A DNA stretch of 64,000 nt from DASUPK01 sp963763955 (lineage in GTDB: Bacteria > Actinomycetota > Thermoleophilia > Solirubrobacterales > 70-9), in NCBI GenBank assembly GCA_963763955.1, contig CAVXQP010000016.1, forward strand, positions 248,001-312,000. The letters run 5' to 3'. The stretch's first letter is position 1. Each line of letters starts with the position of its first letter. The translations under genes were made by a program, and so were the position numbers. Of this stretch, positions 24,815 through 33,920 are shown in pieces. Under the pieces are notes generated by a model. That model searched no databases. It had not been told where the DNA came from and saw only the letters and a list, made by a program, of their open reading frames with translations.

Positions 24815-27782
24815 ACCGTCAGCTTTCCCCGGACCTCCTGGAGGAAGGTCCCGGGCATGCCTGGGACCTCGGCGAGGTCATCGAGTGACCTGAAACCATC
24901 CTGGCGCTCGCGGTAGGTGATCACCCGCGTCGCCTGTGTGACGGAGAAGCCGACGTCGCGGAGCTCCTCGAAGGTGGCGCGGTTGAGGTCGAGGCGATCG
25001 CCGGCGTCCGCATCCGGGGGCGTGTCCACCGGCTCGTCGGCGGCTTCGTCCTCCTCTTTCTCCGGCTCCCCGACCGCCTCGGGCCCCTCTTCCTCTCCGG
25101 CCTCGATCTCCTGTTCCTCGGGCTCCTCGTCGGCGTGCTCCTCCCTTTCCTGCTCCTGCCCCTGGTCCCCATGCTCGCCCGCTTCGCGGGCGGCTCCGAC
25201 CCCCAGGATCGCGCCGACGGTGCGGCCGAGTATTCCGCCTCCTCCCTCCTCCTCTTTCTCTTCGCCCTCCGTCGCGTCGCCCTTCTGCCGCGCGTCCACG
25301 TCGTCTTCGGCCTCGGTTTCCGCCCCGGGGGCAGTGGGCTCCGTCGCGGTGCCGGCCTCGCCCGCGCCGCTCGACACCACCCACTCGTCGCGTTCCTGGG
25401 AGTCCTCCGCCTCTTCAGCGATTGCCTCCGGGGCCTCCTCGGCCTCGGGTCGCTCGGTCGGTGTCGGTGAGAACGGCTCGGGCGCCGGGGCGGGAGGCGG
25501 CTCGCCGGCGGGAGGCGGCGCCGGGGCGGGAGGCGAGACGGGCGCTGCGCCCATCTCCCCCGCGATCCGGACGCTCGTCGCGGCGGCCGTTTCCGCGGCG
25601 CGCGCCTTTCGTTCGGCCTCGTTGGCACGTTGCTCGGCGGCAGCGACCCTCTCCAGAACTTCGCGCAGCCTCCGCTCGCGCTCTGCCTCCTCGACCTTGA
25701 GCTGCGCCAGCCTCTCGGCCTCCGCTGCCCGCTGCTCGGCTTCGGTAGCCCTCCTCTCAACCTCCTCGAGACGCTTGTAGGCCTCCTCCATCGCGCGCTC
25801 ACGCTGCTCGCGCTCAGCCACCAGCCCTCGCTCCTCCTCCTCGATCTTGGCTCGCGCCCGGCTCTCGGCGTCCTCCTGCAGGCGACTCGCCTCCGCTCCC
25901 ATGCGCTCATTCGCCTCCGCCCGAGCCCGCTCCTCGGCCTCTCTGCGGGCCTGGTCGGCCGCCTGCGCGACGCGGGCATCAGCGTCGCGACGGGCCTGCT
26001 CGATCGCCTGCTTGGTGCGGTCCTCGGCCTCGCGCCGGACGCGCTCGGATTCCTCCTGCGCGCGCCGCTCGCTCTCCCGGCGCATTTTCTCGGCCTCCTC
26101 GCGAAGCTTCGCCTCAGTCGTCAGCCGAGCCTCCTCCTCGGCCTGACGCCGCGCCTGGTCGGCGGCCATCTTGATCAGCTGCTCGGTCTCCTCCTCGGCC
26201 CGCCTGACGCGCTGCTCGGCGTCGCGCTCGAGCACCCCCGCCCGTCGCATGCGCTCATCGGCGGCCTGGCGCACCCGCTCCTCCTCCTCCTCGTCGAGGC
26301 CGGCGGCGGGCCGCACCTCCGAAGTGGGGGGAACGCTTGGCGGCACGGGCGGGGTCGCCTGACGACTGGGCGGGGCATCGTCGGGACGGCTCTGTGGGAC
26401 GTCGGGAGCGAGCGGAGGACTGACGACAGTTGGCTCCTCGGCCGAGCCCTCGCTCTCGCCAGCGAGGCGGTCGATCTCGTCCTGAAGCGATCCGGCCCAG
26501 CGGGACGCAGGAGTGGTCGCTCGTTGACCACCCTCGGGAGCGCTCGGCTTTGGTTTCGGCTCAGCCGACGCCGCCAACTCGGCGCCTGGGGGGTGTGGCT
26601 CGGGAACCTTTCTCTCGGGCTCGGACACATCCGTATCGCCGGCGGGCCCCGGAGTAGAGGTTCGGGGTTCTGCCGGGAGAGTGTCGGGCTCGTCCGATGG
26701 AGTCGACGGGACGCCGCCGGGAGCGCTGGGCGGCTCGGAGGCGACCGGCGTCAGCGCCGATTCCTCAGTGGAAGTACCGCCTCCAGGGGGAACCCAGGGC
26801 GAAGCGCGCGGTGCCTCCGCCTCGGCTTCGGCGCCCTCCTGCTCTGCGTCGGTACCCTCCTGCTCCGCATCAGCTGCCTTCTCCGTGGCGGTCGGCGTCG
26901 GTGAATCTTCCTTCGAGGCCTCCTCGCCGGACTCGTCGTCCGTCCCGATCGGCACCTCCTCGAGCGGTTTCGTGCCCTTCTCTTCCTCCTCGCTCTTCCC
27001 CTCTCCGTCCCCTCCAGCCTTCTTCGCCGCCTCAGCCGCACCCAGCCCGAGCGCTGCGGCGAGCACTGTGGATTTCTCCTCTCCGTCGGTCGTCCCCGCC
27101 TCGGCCGGCTCGGCAGCCTTCACCTCGCCGTCCTCCGTGCGCTCCGCCTTGACCTCCTCGTCCTTGGCTGGCTCGGGCGGGGCCACGCCCTTGCGCTGGG
27201 CCTTGCGGAGGGCTCGCTCCTCCTTCCGCTGCCGACGCTCCTCGCGACGACGCTTTCGCTCATCCTCCCAGGCGCGACGGTCCTGTTCCTCGGCCTGGCG
27301 TTTCTCCTCCGCTACCTGCTTCCGCTTTTCCTTGCGAGCCTCGCGGCGGCTCTTTCGACTCGGCTTGCCCTCGCCCCCGTCGCCGGACTGAGATCTGCCT
27401 TCGTCTCGGCCTCGTCGTGCGAGGGATCGGCCTTCGCTTCCTCGGCCTTCGCACCCTTGGCATCGGCCTTCGCTTCCTCGGCCTTCGCACCTTTGGCATC
27501 CACCTTCGCTTCCTCGGCCTTCGCACCTTTGGCATCCACCTTCGCTTCCTCGGCCTTCGCACCCTTGGCATCGGCCTTCGCCTGCTTCTTGGCCTGACGA
27601 GCCTCGCGGGTAGAGACTTCCTCGCCGCCGTCACGCTCCTTCTTCCGACGGCGATTGATCAGCAGGAGAAGAATGAGAAGCAGGATCACCGCGCCGGCGA
27701 TGCCATAGGCCTCGGCGGGGTGATCCTTGACGAAGTCGGTGATCGTCCCTGTCTCGATTGCAGCAAGCATCGTCGTGCTCAT
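24811..27782 (-). CDS. membrane-anchored giant coiled-coil protein with C-terminal helix-hairpin-helix domain, one frameshift
   Basis: The N-terminus (from 27782) has a TM segment (YGIAGAVILLLILLLLINRR), then four near-identical 12-residue Lys/Ala/Glu repeats. A long acidic/Ser-Pro-rich region and about 250 residues of charged coiled coil follow (REEAEKMRRESERRAQEESE and similar), then another acidic region. The C-terminal HhH pair resembles ComEA (DLNRATFEELRDVGFSVTQA, then LAEVPGMPGTFLQEV). At about 27385 the frame changes: the downstream frame without any start still encodes SRKSRREARKEKRKQVAEEK and continues into the 791-residue ORF. So both ORFs are most likely one protein of about 985 residues. 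It lies between S2P/tmRNA and smpB. It may tether DNA or nucleoid to the membrane; this is inference. Confidence 0.7.
27430..27579. repeat. 36-base in-frame tandem repeats, about four copies
   Basis: On the minus strand the unit encodes AKGAKAEEAKVD or AKGAKAEEAKAD. Copies differ at a few bases (cacccttggcatcgg versus cacctttggcatcca). They form the linker right after the TM segment of the coiled-coil protein. Confidence 0.9.
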
Positions 27783-27844
27783 CCTTGCACGGGAAATGCG
27801 TTCACGTGCAGAGGCCCTTGCCTTGCCATCAGGCGAAGGCTTGC

Positions 27845-28330
27845 TCAGCTCAGGCGCTGCTTGAAATCCCTCTCGACCTCGCGGCGCGTGTCCCGGTCGG
27901 CGATCTCCCGGCGCCGGTCCCGGCCCTCCTTGCCCTTTGCCAGGGCCAGCTCGACCTTCGCCCGGGGACCCTTGAAGTAGATCCGGGTGGGGACGAGCGT
28001 GAGGCCGCGCTCGGCGGTCTTGCCGATCAAACGCTCTATCTCCCGCCGGTGGAGTAGCAGCTTGCGGGGTCGATCGGGATCGTGATTCTGCTCCGAGGCA
28101 GGGAGGTATGGCGGGATGTGGGCACCGCGCAACCAGACCTCTCCGCGATCGATCACCGCATAGGCCTCGTTGATCTGCGCCTTTCCCTCGCGCAGCGACT
28201 TCACCTCGCTCCCCTGCAGCTCTATGCCGGCCTCCATCCTCTCCAGCATCTGGAACTTGTGCCGGGCCCTCCGGTTGGTGGCGACGTCCCCGCTCACCGG
28301 CGTCCTGGGTCCCTTCGACTTCTTCGCCAT
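27845..28330 (-). CDS. smpB: SsrA-binding protein SmpB
   Basis: The 161-residue protein has the OB-fold core ATNRRARHKFQMLERMEAGI, ELQGSEVKSLREGKAQINEA, YAVIDRGEVWL and LIGKTAERGLTLVPTRIYFK, and a basic C-terminal helix (KGKEGRDRRREIADRDTRRE) that enters the empty mRNA channel. It binds tmRNA and brings it to stalled ribosomes. Its ATG shares one base with the RNase R stop (TGATG), so the two are translationally coupled. RNase R is the nuclease that degrades mRNAs released by this system. Confidence 0.97.
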   Translation of the reverse strand: MAKKSKGPRTPVSGDVATNRRARHKFQMLERMEAGIELQGSEVKSLREGKAQINEAYAVIDRGEVWLRGAHIPPYLPASEQNHDPDRPRKLLLHRREIERLIGKTAERGLTLVPTRIYFKGPRAKVELALAKGKEGRDRRREIADRDTRREVERDFKQRLS

Positions 28331-30039
28331 CAGCTCTCGGCAGGTAGCAGGTCCACGCGGCCGCGGGGTGCCTCCACCCGGTCGACTGCGACCTTGACCG
28401 GGTCGCCTATCCGAATCGCTCCCCCGCCACGAGCGCCCACCAGCATCGTCTCGGTGGCGTCGAGCTCATAACGCTCGCGGCCGCCGATCCGCCGAGCGGG
28501 AAGGAAACCCTCGTAGACGTCGGCGAGCGCGCCGCCGAAGCGGACGAAGGCGCCGGCCCCCACCACGCCCGAGACCTCCCCCTCGAACCGGGTGTCGGGG
28601 CCCCGCTCGAAGAGCTCGTGCTCGAGCAGGAACGAGGCACAGACCGAGTCGGCGTCGCGCTCGGTGCGGGTTGCGTCGCGCTCACGCTCCGAGCAGTGGG
28701 CGGCGACCTCGGCGAGCCCCTCGGCCCGCGGGGCCTCCTCCCCCGCCCCAATCGCCGCAAGCAGGGAGCGGTGAGCGATCAGGTCCGGGTACCGGCGGAT
28801 CGGGGAGGTGAAGTGCGTGTACGCGTGACTGCCCAGGCCTGCATGGCCGAGGTTGCGATCCGCGTAGTGCGCCTGTTGCAGCGAGCGAAGCACAAGCGAT
28901 GTATACGCCTCGCGACCGTGGCCTCGACGCTCGGCCTCCCTGGCGACCAGCCGGCTCGCTTCCCCTGCGAGCTCGCCCGCCTGCTGGGGGGTGATCGACT
29001 CCGGCAGCGCCGGCGTCGGGATCTCGAGGGCCGCGAGCTGCTCGATCATCCGGCGGATCCTCTCCGGGTCCGGCTGCTCGTGGACGCGGTAGATCGTCGG
29101 GACGCGGCGGCGCTCGAGCAGCTCCGCCACACGCTCGTTGGCGAGGATCATCAGATGTTCGATCAGCCGGTGGGCCTCGGTCTGCGGGACCGAGTGGGCG
29201 CCCGTCACCCGGCCGTCCTCAAAGCGAAATTCCGGCTCGAAGCTCTCCACCTCGAGCGAGGAGCGCGGCCGGCGCCCGGCGAGAGCCGAGGCCGCCTGAC
29301 GCGCCAGCCCGAGCGGCTCCGCGATCGCGCCCGGCGCCCGGCTGCGGCCCGCGAAGATCTCGTCGAGCTCGTCGTAGTCGAGGCGGACGTCCGAGCGGAT
29401 CAGGCTGCGATAGAAGCTCGCCGAGAGCGGCTCACCTGACTCCGAGAGCTCGATCTCCGAGGTGACTGCCAGGCGATCCCGATCGGGAGCGAGGCTGCAG
29501 GCATCGCTGGAGAGCGCATGCGGGAGCATCGGTGCAACCCGGCCGGGGACGTAGGTGGAGTTCGCCCGCCGATAGGCCTCCTTCTCCAGCGGCGCCCGAG
29601 GGCGAACGTGGGCGGCCACGTCGGCGATGTGGATCCAGAGGCGCACGCCGCGCTCGGTCCGCGACGCGGAGACGGCGTCGTCGAAGTCGTGGGCGCTTGC
29701 CGGGTCAACGGTGAAGGTCGGCAGATCGCGCAGGTCCCGCCTGTCGACGTCGAGGGCCGCGGCCTGGGCCGCGGCCTCGCCGGCCTCCTCTTCGATCCGC
29801 CGGGAGAAACCGACCGGGATCTGTCTGTCCTCGAGCATCGCGTCGAGCACGTCCGCCGCGAGCCGGGGATCGCCGAGCTGGCGGTCCACGCGCGCCCGGC
29901 CGCGGCCCTGGCCGAGCTCGATCAGCGCCATGCGGCCCGGCGTCGCCGCGCGCCGGCCGCCCCCGAGTTCGATCTGGCCGCCGCGCTCGAAGAGGAGCTC
30001 CCCGACGAGGAACCGGCCCCTCTTGGAGACGAGGACCAC
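28330..30039 (-). CDS. rnr: RNase R / RNase II family exoribonuclease
   Basis: The 569-residue 3'-5' exoribonuclease is compact for the family. A short N-terminal beta region (VSKRGRFLVGELLFERGG) replaces the usual full cold-shock domains. The RNB catalytic domain has VDPASAHDFDDAV with the metal-binding Asp residues, then WIHIADVAAHVRP, the YTHFTSPIRRYPDLIAHR motif, and a C-terminal S1 domain (FEGEVSGVVGAGAFVRFG). It starts at GTG 30039 and overlaps smpB by one base, an arrangement that supports a joint role in clearing nonstop mRNA. Confidence 0.95.
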   Translation of the reverse strand: MVLVSKRGRFLVGELLFERGGQIELGGGRRAATPGRMALIELGQGRGRARVDRQLGDPRLAADVLDAMLEDRQIPVGFSRRIEEEAGEAAAQAAALDVDRRDLRDLPTFTVDPASAHDFDDAVSASRTERGVRLWIHIADVAAHVRPRAPLEKEAYRRANSTYVPGRVAPMLPHALSSDACSLAPDRDRLAVTSEIELSESGEPLSASFYRSLIRSDVRLDYDELDEIFAGRSRAPGAIAEPLGLARQAASALAGRRPRSSLEVESFEPEFRFEDGRVTGAHSVPQTEAHRLIEHLMILANERVAELLERRRVPTIYRVHEQPDPERIRRMIEQLAALEIPTPALPESITPQQAGELAGEASRLVAREAERRGHGREAYTSLVLRSLQQAHYADRNLGHAGLGSHAYTHFTSPIRRYPDLIAHRSLLAAIGAGEEAPRAEGLAEVAAHCSERERDATRTERDADSVCASFLLEHELFERGPDTRFEGEVSGVVGAGAFVRFGGALADVYEGFLPARRIGGRERYELDATETMLVGARGGGAIRIGDPVKVAVDRVEAPRGRVDLLPAES

Positions 30040-30065
30040 CCGCCTCTCAGCTGGGCGCGGGGAAC

Positions 30066-31232
30066 TCAGAGCTGCTTGTCCAGCACCTGGAGGGCCCGCT
30101 GGCGCCCCTCGTCAGCCTTGGTGGAGGGGTTGTCCTTCGCCTTCACCTGGGGCGTGATCCCGATGCCGTTGATCGAAGTCCCATTGCGGGTCAGATACTC
30201 CCCGACCGTCAGGTCGAGCGCGCCGCCATTGTTGAGCGGCATGACCTCCTGGAAGGTGCCCTTGCCGAAGGAGGTGGTCCCCACCACCTTCGCCAGCCCC
30301 GACTGCTCCAGCGCCGCCGTGACGATCTCCGAGGCGGAGGCGGTGTCCCCGTTGATCAGTACGACCATCGGGTGACGCGGCAGCGCGTTCCCCGACGCCT
30401 CGAAGGTCTTGGTGCTCTGGGTGCGGCCATGCGTGGAGACGATCTCACCGTTGGGCACGAAGATGCTGGAGACCAGGACCGCCTCCGTGAGAAGCCCGCC
30501 GCCGTTGCCGCGCAGATCGAGCACCAGGCCCTGGGCGCCCTGCGAGTAGAGGTTCTCGACTTCCTTGCGAAGCTCACCATGGGCGCCGGGGAAGAACCCA
30601 GCGAGGCGCACGTAGCCCAGCTTCACGCCATTGACCGTCGCGATGTGCCCGACGACCTGGGGAATGTTCACCTCCCGCCGGGTCAGAGTCACGTTGCGGC
30701 TGGTGCCGTCACGGCTCGCCACGGTCAGCGTCACCTTGGTCCCCGCGGGCCCGCGGATCTGGCCGGTGACCGTGTCGACATCCTTCCCCGCGATCGGGCT
30801 GCCGTTGACCGCGGTGATCACCTCGCCCGGCTGGATCCCGGCGTCCCTGGCCGGCGTGTCTTTGTAGACGGTCGCGACGCGCAGTCCCCGGGCGACCTCG
30901 TTGACGGCGATGCCCACCCCGGAGAGGCTCGATCCCTGTTTGAAGCGGTCGTACTCCGTCGGGGTGAAGTAATGGGAGAAGCGGTCGCCGTATCGCTTCT
31001 TGATGTGGTCGACGATGGAGCCGATTGAGGCGTTCTCGAGGTCCTTGTCGTCGACCGTGTGGAAGTAGTCGTCGTGGATCAGATCGATCGCCTGAGCGGT
31101 TGCGTCCTGGCTCGGGTTACCGAAGACGTCGTCGACCGCGTCGCGGATCGCGCCGACTTGCCCACCGGCGACGATGCCCACCACGAAGGCGATCGCGACC
31201 GCCGCCGCGATGGCAAGTGTCCTGCGGCTCAA
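30066..31232 (-). CDS. carboxy-terminal processing protease (S41, CtpA-like)
   Basis: Secreted or membrane-anchored serine protease of about 388 residues. I prefer the TTG start at 31232 (SRRTLAIAAAVAIAFVVGIV), which forms a TTGA overlap with the ftsX stop; the upstream ATG 31295 would overlap ftsX by 67 bases. After the signal anchor come an N-terminal helical region, a PDZ domain (GVGIAVNEVARGLRVATVYK, then AGIQPGEVITAVNG), and the S41 core with LDLRGNGGGLLTEA, catalytic Ser in NGDTASASEIV and the Lys in GTTSFGKGTFQ. It probably processes cell-wall or cell-division factors, consistent with the ftsEX context. Confidence 0.93.
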   Translation of the reverse strand: MSRRTLAIAAAVAIAFVVGIVAGGQVGAIRDAVDDVFGNPSQDATAQAIDLIHDDYFHTVDDKDLENASIGSIVDHIKKRYGDRFSHYFTPTEYDRFKQGSSLSGVGIAVNEVARGLRVATVYKDTPARDAGIQPGEVITAVNGSPIAGKDVDTVTGQIRGPAGTKVTLTVASRDGTSRNVTLTRREVNIPQVVGHIATVNGVKLGYVRLAGFFPGAHGELRKEVENLYSQGAQGLVLDLRGNGGGLLTEAVLVSSIFVPNGEIVSTHGRTQSTKTFEASGNALPRHPMVVLINGDTASASEIVTAALEQSGLAKVVGTTSFGKGTFQEVMPLNNGGALDLTVGEYLTRNGTSINGIGITPQVKAKDNPSTKADEGRQRALQVLDKQL

Positions 31233-32158
31233 ATCTTCAGGAAGCGACGCAGCGTCAGGCCGCTGCCCATCGCTGAAACGCCCATCGCCACGCACAACAG
31301 GACGAGAGCAAGGCTGGCGAACGGGATCGTGTGCCCCGAGGAGATCAGGTTGAAGTTGTTGGCGAGCGGATCCACGATCACCTGCTTTCCGAGGAAGAGG
31401 AAGCCTATTGCGATCCCGGCTCCGACGAGCCCGCAGACCAGTCCCTCCACCATGAAGGGCCAGCGGATGAACCAGTTGGTCGCGCCGACGAGGCGCATCA
31501 CCTCGACCTCGCGGCGGCGGGCGTAGATGGAGAGGCGGATGGTGTTGGCGACCAGCAGCAACGAGGCGACCAGCAGCAGTCCCGAGATCACGCCGAGGAC
31601 CCAGCGGATCGCCGAAGTGGCGCCGGAGATCTTGCTGGCATCGTCGCGCGAGTCGCCGATATCCGAGATCAGCGGGCTGATCGGCGTCGGCTGTCCGCTC
31701 GTCCCAGGCGGGGTGATCGCGCTCCGAACGCTGCCCAGGTTCGAGAGATCGTCCGGCGTCACGTTGAAGGAGGCCGGCAGCGGGTTGTGAGCGCCGGGCA
31801 GCTGCGCGGTGATGTCCGTGCGGTTGTCCTGCTTGAGGCGCTCGCTGAGGATGCTGAGGGCCTGGTTCTTGTCGACGAACGTCACCTGCTTCACGTGCGG
31901 GATCGCCTGGAGCTTCGCCTGCAGCGCGCCGATCTGGTCCTGCGGAGCCTGCTGGCCGTTCACGTCATTGAGGAAGACGCGCAGTCCTACCTGATCGCGG
32001 ACCTGGTTGGTCTTGCCGTTGGTCGTCTGCAGCACCGGGATCAGGACCCCGAGCAGCAGCACGGTGATGCAGACGGTGACGATCGCCGCCAGGCTCGGCG
32101 CGGCGCTGCGCCGCAGCGCCCTCAATCCCTCGCGGATGAAGAAGAACACTCGCCCCAT
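31229..32158 (-). CDS. ftsX: cell division membrane protein FtsX
   Basis: The 309-residue protein has four TM segments. TM1 (LAAIVTVCITVLLLGVLIPV) is followed by a large extracytoplasmic domain with FLNDVNGQQAPQDQIGALQA and VKQVTFVDKNQALSILSERL. The C-terminal FtsX module has SIYARRREVEVMRLVGATNW and three further TMs. With FtsE it activates peptidoglycan hydrolases at the septum. It starts nine bases after ftsE and overlaps ctpA. The order ftsE-ftsX-ctpA-rnr-smpB here lacks prfB, which in many actinobacteria precedes ftsE; in this window prfB lies 16 kb away. Confidence 0.95.
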   Translation of the reverse strand: MGRVFFFIREGLRALRRSAAPSLAAIVTVCITVLLLGVLIPVLQTTNGKTNQVRDQVGLRVFLNDVNGQQAPQDQIGALQAKLQAIPHVKQVTFVDKNQALSILSERLKQDNRTDITAQLPGAHNPLPASFNVTPDDLSNLGSVRSAITPPGTSGQPTPISPLISDIGDSRDDASKISGATSAIRWVLGVISGLLLVASLLLVANTIRLSIYARRREVEVMRLVGATNWFIRWPFMVEGLVCGLVGAGIAIGFLFLGKQVIVDPLANNFNLISSGHTIPFASLALVLLCVAMGVSAMGSGLTLRRFLKI

Positions 32159-32167
32159 CGACGCCGC

Positions 32168-33019
32168 CTAGTAGCGGGGCTCCTCGCCCTCGAGCCCCAT
32201 CTCCTCGCGGAGCCGGAGAGCGAACTCGCGTGTGGACTCGTCGTCGGGGGTATAGGTGCCCGCTGCCTGGTCGCGGACGACTCGACCGGAGTCGAGAGCG
32301 ATCACGCGGCGACGCATCTTGTCCACCATCTCGCGGTCGTGGGTGACCACCACGACAGTTGTGCCGGTGCGGTTGATCCGGTAGAGCACCTGCATGATCC
32401 CAACGGAGGTATTGGGGTCGAGGTTCCCGGTCGGCTCGTCCGCCAGCAGGAGCGGCGGGTGGTTGACGAAGGCGCGGGCGACGGAGAGGCGCTGCTGCTC
32501 GCCGCCAGAGAGCTGGTCGGGGAAGTTCTTGACCTTGTCGGCGAGCCCGACCAGGCGCAGGGCGTCCGGCACCTTTTTGCGGATCTCCGAGCGCGAGGCG
32601 CCGATCACCTGCAGGGCGTAGGCGACATTGTCGTAGACGTTGCGAGTCGGGAGAAGCTTGTAGTCCTGGAAGACGGTGCCGATCCGGCGGCGCAGCTGGG
32701 GCACCTTCTTGTCGGCGAGTGAGGAGATGTCACGGCCGGCAATCAGCACCTCGCCCTCGGTGGGCCGCAGCTCGCGAATCAGCGTTTTGATCAGGGTGGT
32801 CTTGCCGCAGCCGGTGGGCCCGACGAGGAAGACGAACTCACCGCGATCGACGCGCAGGCTGACGTGCTCGAGACCGACGTGGCCGCCCGGATAGACCTTG
32901 GTGACCCGGCGCATCTCGACGATCGGAGGACGGGCCCGCTGCTCGGTGAGGTGCTCAGGCCGGCGCTGTGTCCGAGGGCCGCGCGTCCGAGGGGGATCTG
33001 ATGTCTGTCGCCTGGCCAT
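32168..33019 (-). CDS. ftsE: cell division ATPase FtsE with N-terminal extension
   Basis: The ATPase core of about 230 residues starts near VEMRRVTKVYPGGHVGLEHV, with Walker A VGPTGCGKTTLIKTLIRE, Q-loop VFQDYKLLPTRNVYDN, signature QLSGGEQQRLSVARAF, Walker B LLLADEPTGNLDP and VTHDREMVDKMR. Ahead of it is an Arg/Pro-rich extension of 36 residues from ATG 33019 (MARRQTSDPPRTRG); an even earlier start at 33085 is open. A shorter start within the core is also possible, and extension use is unproven. It pairs with FtsX to couple ATP hydrolysis to septal wall cleavage. Confidence 0.93.
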   Translation of the reverse strand: MARRQTSDPPRTRGPRTQRRPEHLTEQRARPPIVEMRRVTKVYPGGHVGLEHVSLRVDRGEFVFLVGPTGCGKTTLIKTLIRELRPTEGEVLIAGRDISSLADKKVPQLRRRIGTVFQDYKLLPTRNVYDNVAYALQVIGASRSEIRKKVPDALRLVGLADKVKNFPDQLSGGEQQRLSVARAFVNHPPLLLADEPTGNLDPNTSVGIMQVLYRINRTGTTVVVVTHDREMVDKMRRRVIALDSGRVVRDQAAGTYTPDDESTREFALRLREEMGLEGEEPRY

Positions 33020-33210
33020 TTCGAGCGTGGAGCCGCGAGGCGCTTCGGGCGAGGTTCCCCGCCGAGCCGCCTCACTGCGGTGCACAGGGTAGGGAACGCC
33101 TTAAAGCCCATCGCAAGTTCTCGTTCGGCTTGCAACACCGCTCCCGGTCGCGAGTCGCGCGGACCCGTTTTCGGCGCCGGGGCCGCGGATCAGTGGATGA
33201 TGTAGCGGTG

Positions 33211-33241
33211 GCGGGGCCGAGTGGCGTCTTCTCGGCCCCGC
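33211..33241. terminator. strong GC hairpin upstream of ftsE
   Basis: GCGGGGCCGAG (33211-33221) and CTCGGCCCCGC (33231-33241) form a perfect 11-bp stem with a nine-base loop; GGTG/CACC extend it with one bulge. No U tract follows on either strand. A terminator or insulator role is likely by shape. Confidence 0.55.
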
Positions 33242-33260
33242 TCACCACCGTTCTCTCGCA

Positions 33261-33287
33261 CTCCGGTGGCGTCCGATGACACCGGAG
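33261..33287. repeat. inverted repeat next to the GC hairpin
   Basis: CTCCGGTG (33261-33268) and CACCGGAG (33280-33287) form an 8-bp stem with an 11-base loop. It can also compete with CCACCG at 33245-33250. Clustered with the preceding hairpin. Confidence 0.5.
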
Positions 33288-33658
33288 ATACGTCATCGCC
33301 CCTCGAATCACCCGCAGGCCGTTGCAGAACGCGATCCAGGCGCCGGCTGGACGGGGGGGACGGAAGTTCTGAGTAGGGCGGATTCATCGAGTCGGTCCGT
33401 ATTTCGCCGGCCCGCATCGCCCCGAAGCGACTTGTTCCTGCGGAATTAGCGGGAAAGTGCGGTTCGAGTGCTCGCCCTCGCGCCTTCCCGGTTCTTCAAA
33501 TTTCGCGTGCCAAACTACAATAACCGACGCACAGGAGGAGCGAGCCCACGGCGCAAAGGCCGGCGACTGCTTGACGGAGCTTGGAGGCAGGCGCTGCACG
33601 GGCAGCGTCGGGTTTCCTCGGAGAGCACGGATACGCGAAACCGAGGAGGAGCACGTGA

Positions 33659-33742
33659 ATGGCTTCCACTCCAGAAACTTTCAAGGGCTTGCAAACTCCC
33701 TGCCCCATGGGAGCAGCGCATCACAAGGGGATGGCGCGTTGA
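33659..33742 (+). CDS. possible 27-residue peptide behind the structured leader
   Basis: The ATG at 33659 is preceded by GAGGAGGAG at about eight bases spacing and reads MASTPETFKGLQTPCPMGAA, then HHKGMAR and TGA. Codon choice is not GC-biased like surrounding genes. A GTG at 33655 opens an alternative 36-residue frame. The excellent ribosome site is the main evidence; the peptide itself matches nothing I know. Confidence 0.3.
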   Translation: MASTPETFKGLQTPCPMGAAHHKGMAR

Positions 33743-33770
33743 GGCGAGCGGGTGGAGCGGTCTAGCGGGG

Positions 33771-33801
33771 CCGCTCCGCCCCTCCAACCCGGGGGGAGCG
33801 G
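33771..33801 (+). terminator. terminator-like hairpin after the small ORF
   Basis: CCGCTCC (33771-33777) pairs with GGAGCGG (33795-33801), and additional GCCCC/GGGGG pairing is possible inside. It is followed by GGGTTAG rather than a U run. Confidence 0.4.
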
Positions 33802-33920
33802 CGGGGTTAGGCCGAACCAGAAGTTCCTGGTCGAGCGCGGGCCACCAGGACACGTGATCCAGGTGCGAACGCAGCAACAGCACGCTCGGCTAGCGGTTAT
33901 GCGAGCTCAGGACGGGTAGG

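Larger units (their letters stand above)
33524..33801 (+). ncRNA. candidate structured leader RNA / riboswitch-like element
   Basis: CCGACGC (33524-33530) can pair with GCGTCGG (33605-33611), enclosing about 75 bases with ACGCACAGG and GCGCAAAGGCC segments and a CTGC/GCAG hairpin. A competing hairpin CGCTGC-acgg-GCAGCG (33592-33607) shares bases with that stem. Just after it, GGTTTC (33611-33616) can pair with GAAACC (33637-33642), or CCTCGG (33616-33621) with CCGAGG (33641-33646), the latter hiding the GAGGAGGAG ribosome site before the ATG at 33659. Mutually exclusive stems ending at a ribosome site are typical of riboswitches. I cannot assign a known class. If TACAAT is the -10 box, the first bases of the closing stem would not be transcribed. 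Confidence 0.4.
33020..33920. other. 900-base region without a convincing protein gene
   Basis: Between ftsE (minus) and the baeRF-like gene (plus) there are two hairpins near 33.2 kb, a plain stretch to about 33480, and then a possible transcription unit: TACAAT at 33516-33521, a highly paired leader, a ribosome-binding site with a 27-residue ORF, and a terminator-like hairpin at 33771-33801. Longer ORFs here (for example 33457-33765 and its antisense frames) have no protein-like composition. Confidence 0.5.

Noticed and set aside
25630..26904. Plus-strand Leu/Ser-rich frame that resembles a membrane protein
   Set aside because: Mirror image of the Glu/Arg coiled coil; Leu and Ser runs arise from the complementary strand of GAG/CGC codons.
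27430..27579. Regular 36-base repeats that could suggest CRISPR
   Set aside because: No unique spacers; the repeats are contiguous and in frame with a coiled-coil protein.
33524..33660. Assignment of the leader to the cyclic-di-GMP-I (GEMM) or ydaO class
   Set aside because: Word matches exist (ACGCACAGG, GCAAAG), but the GAAA tetraloop, receptor and spacing do not fit, so it is left unclassified.
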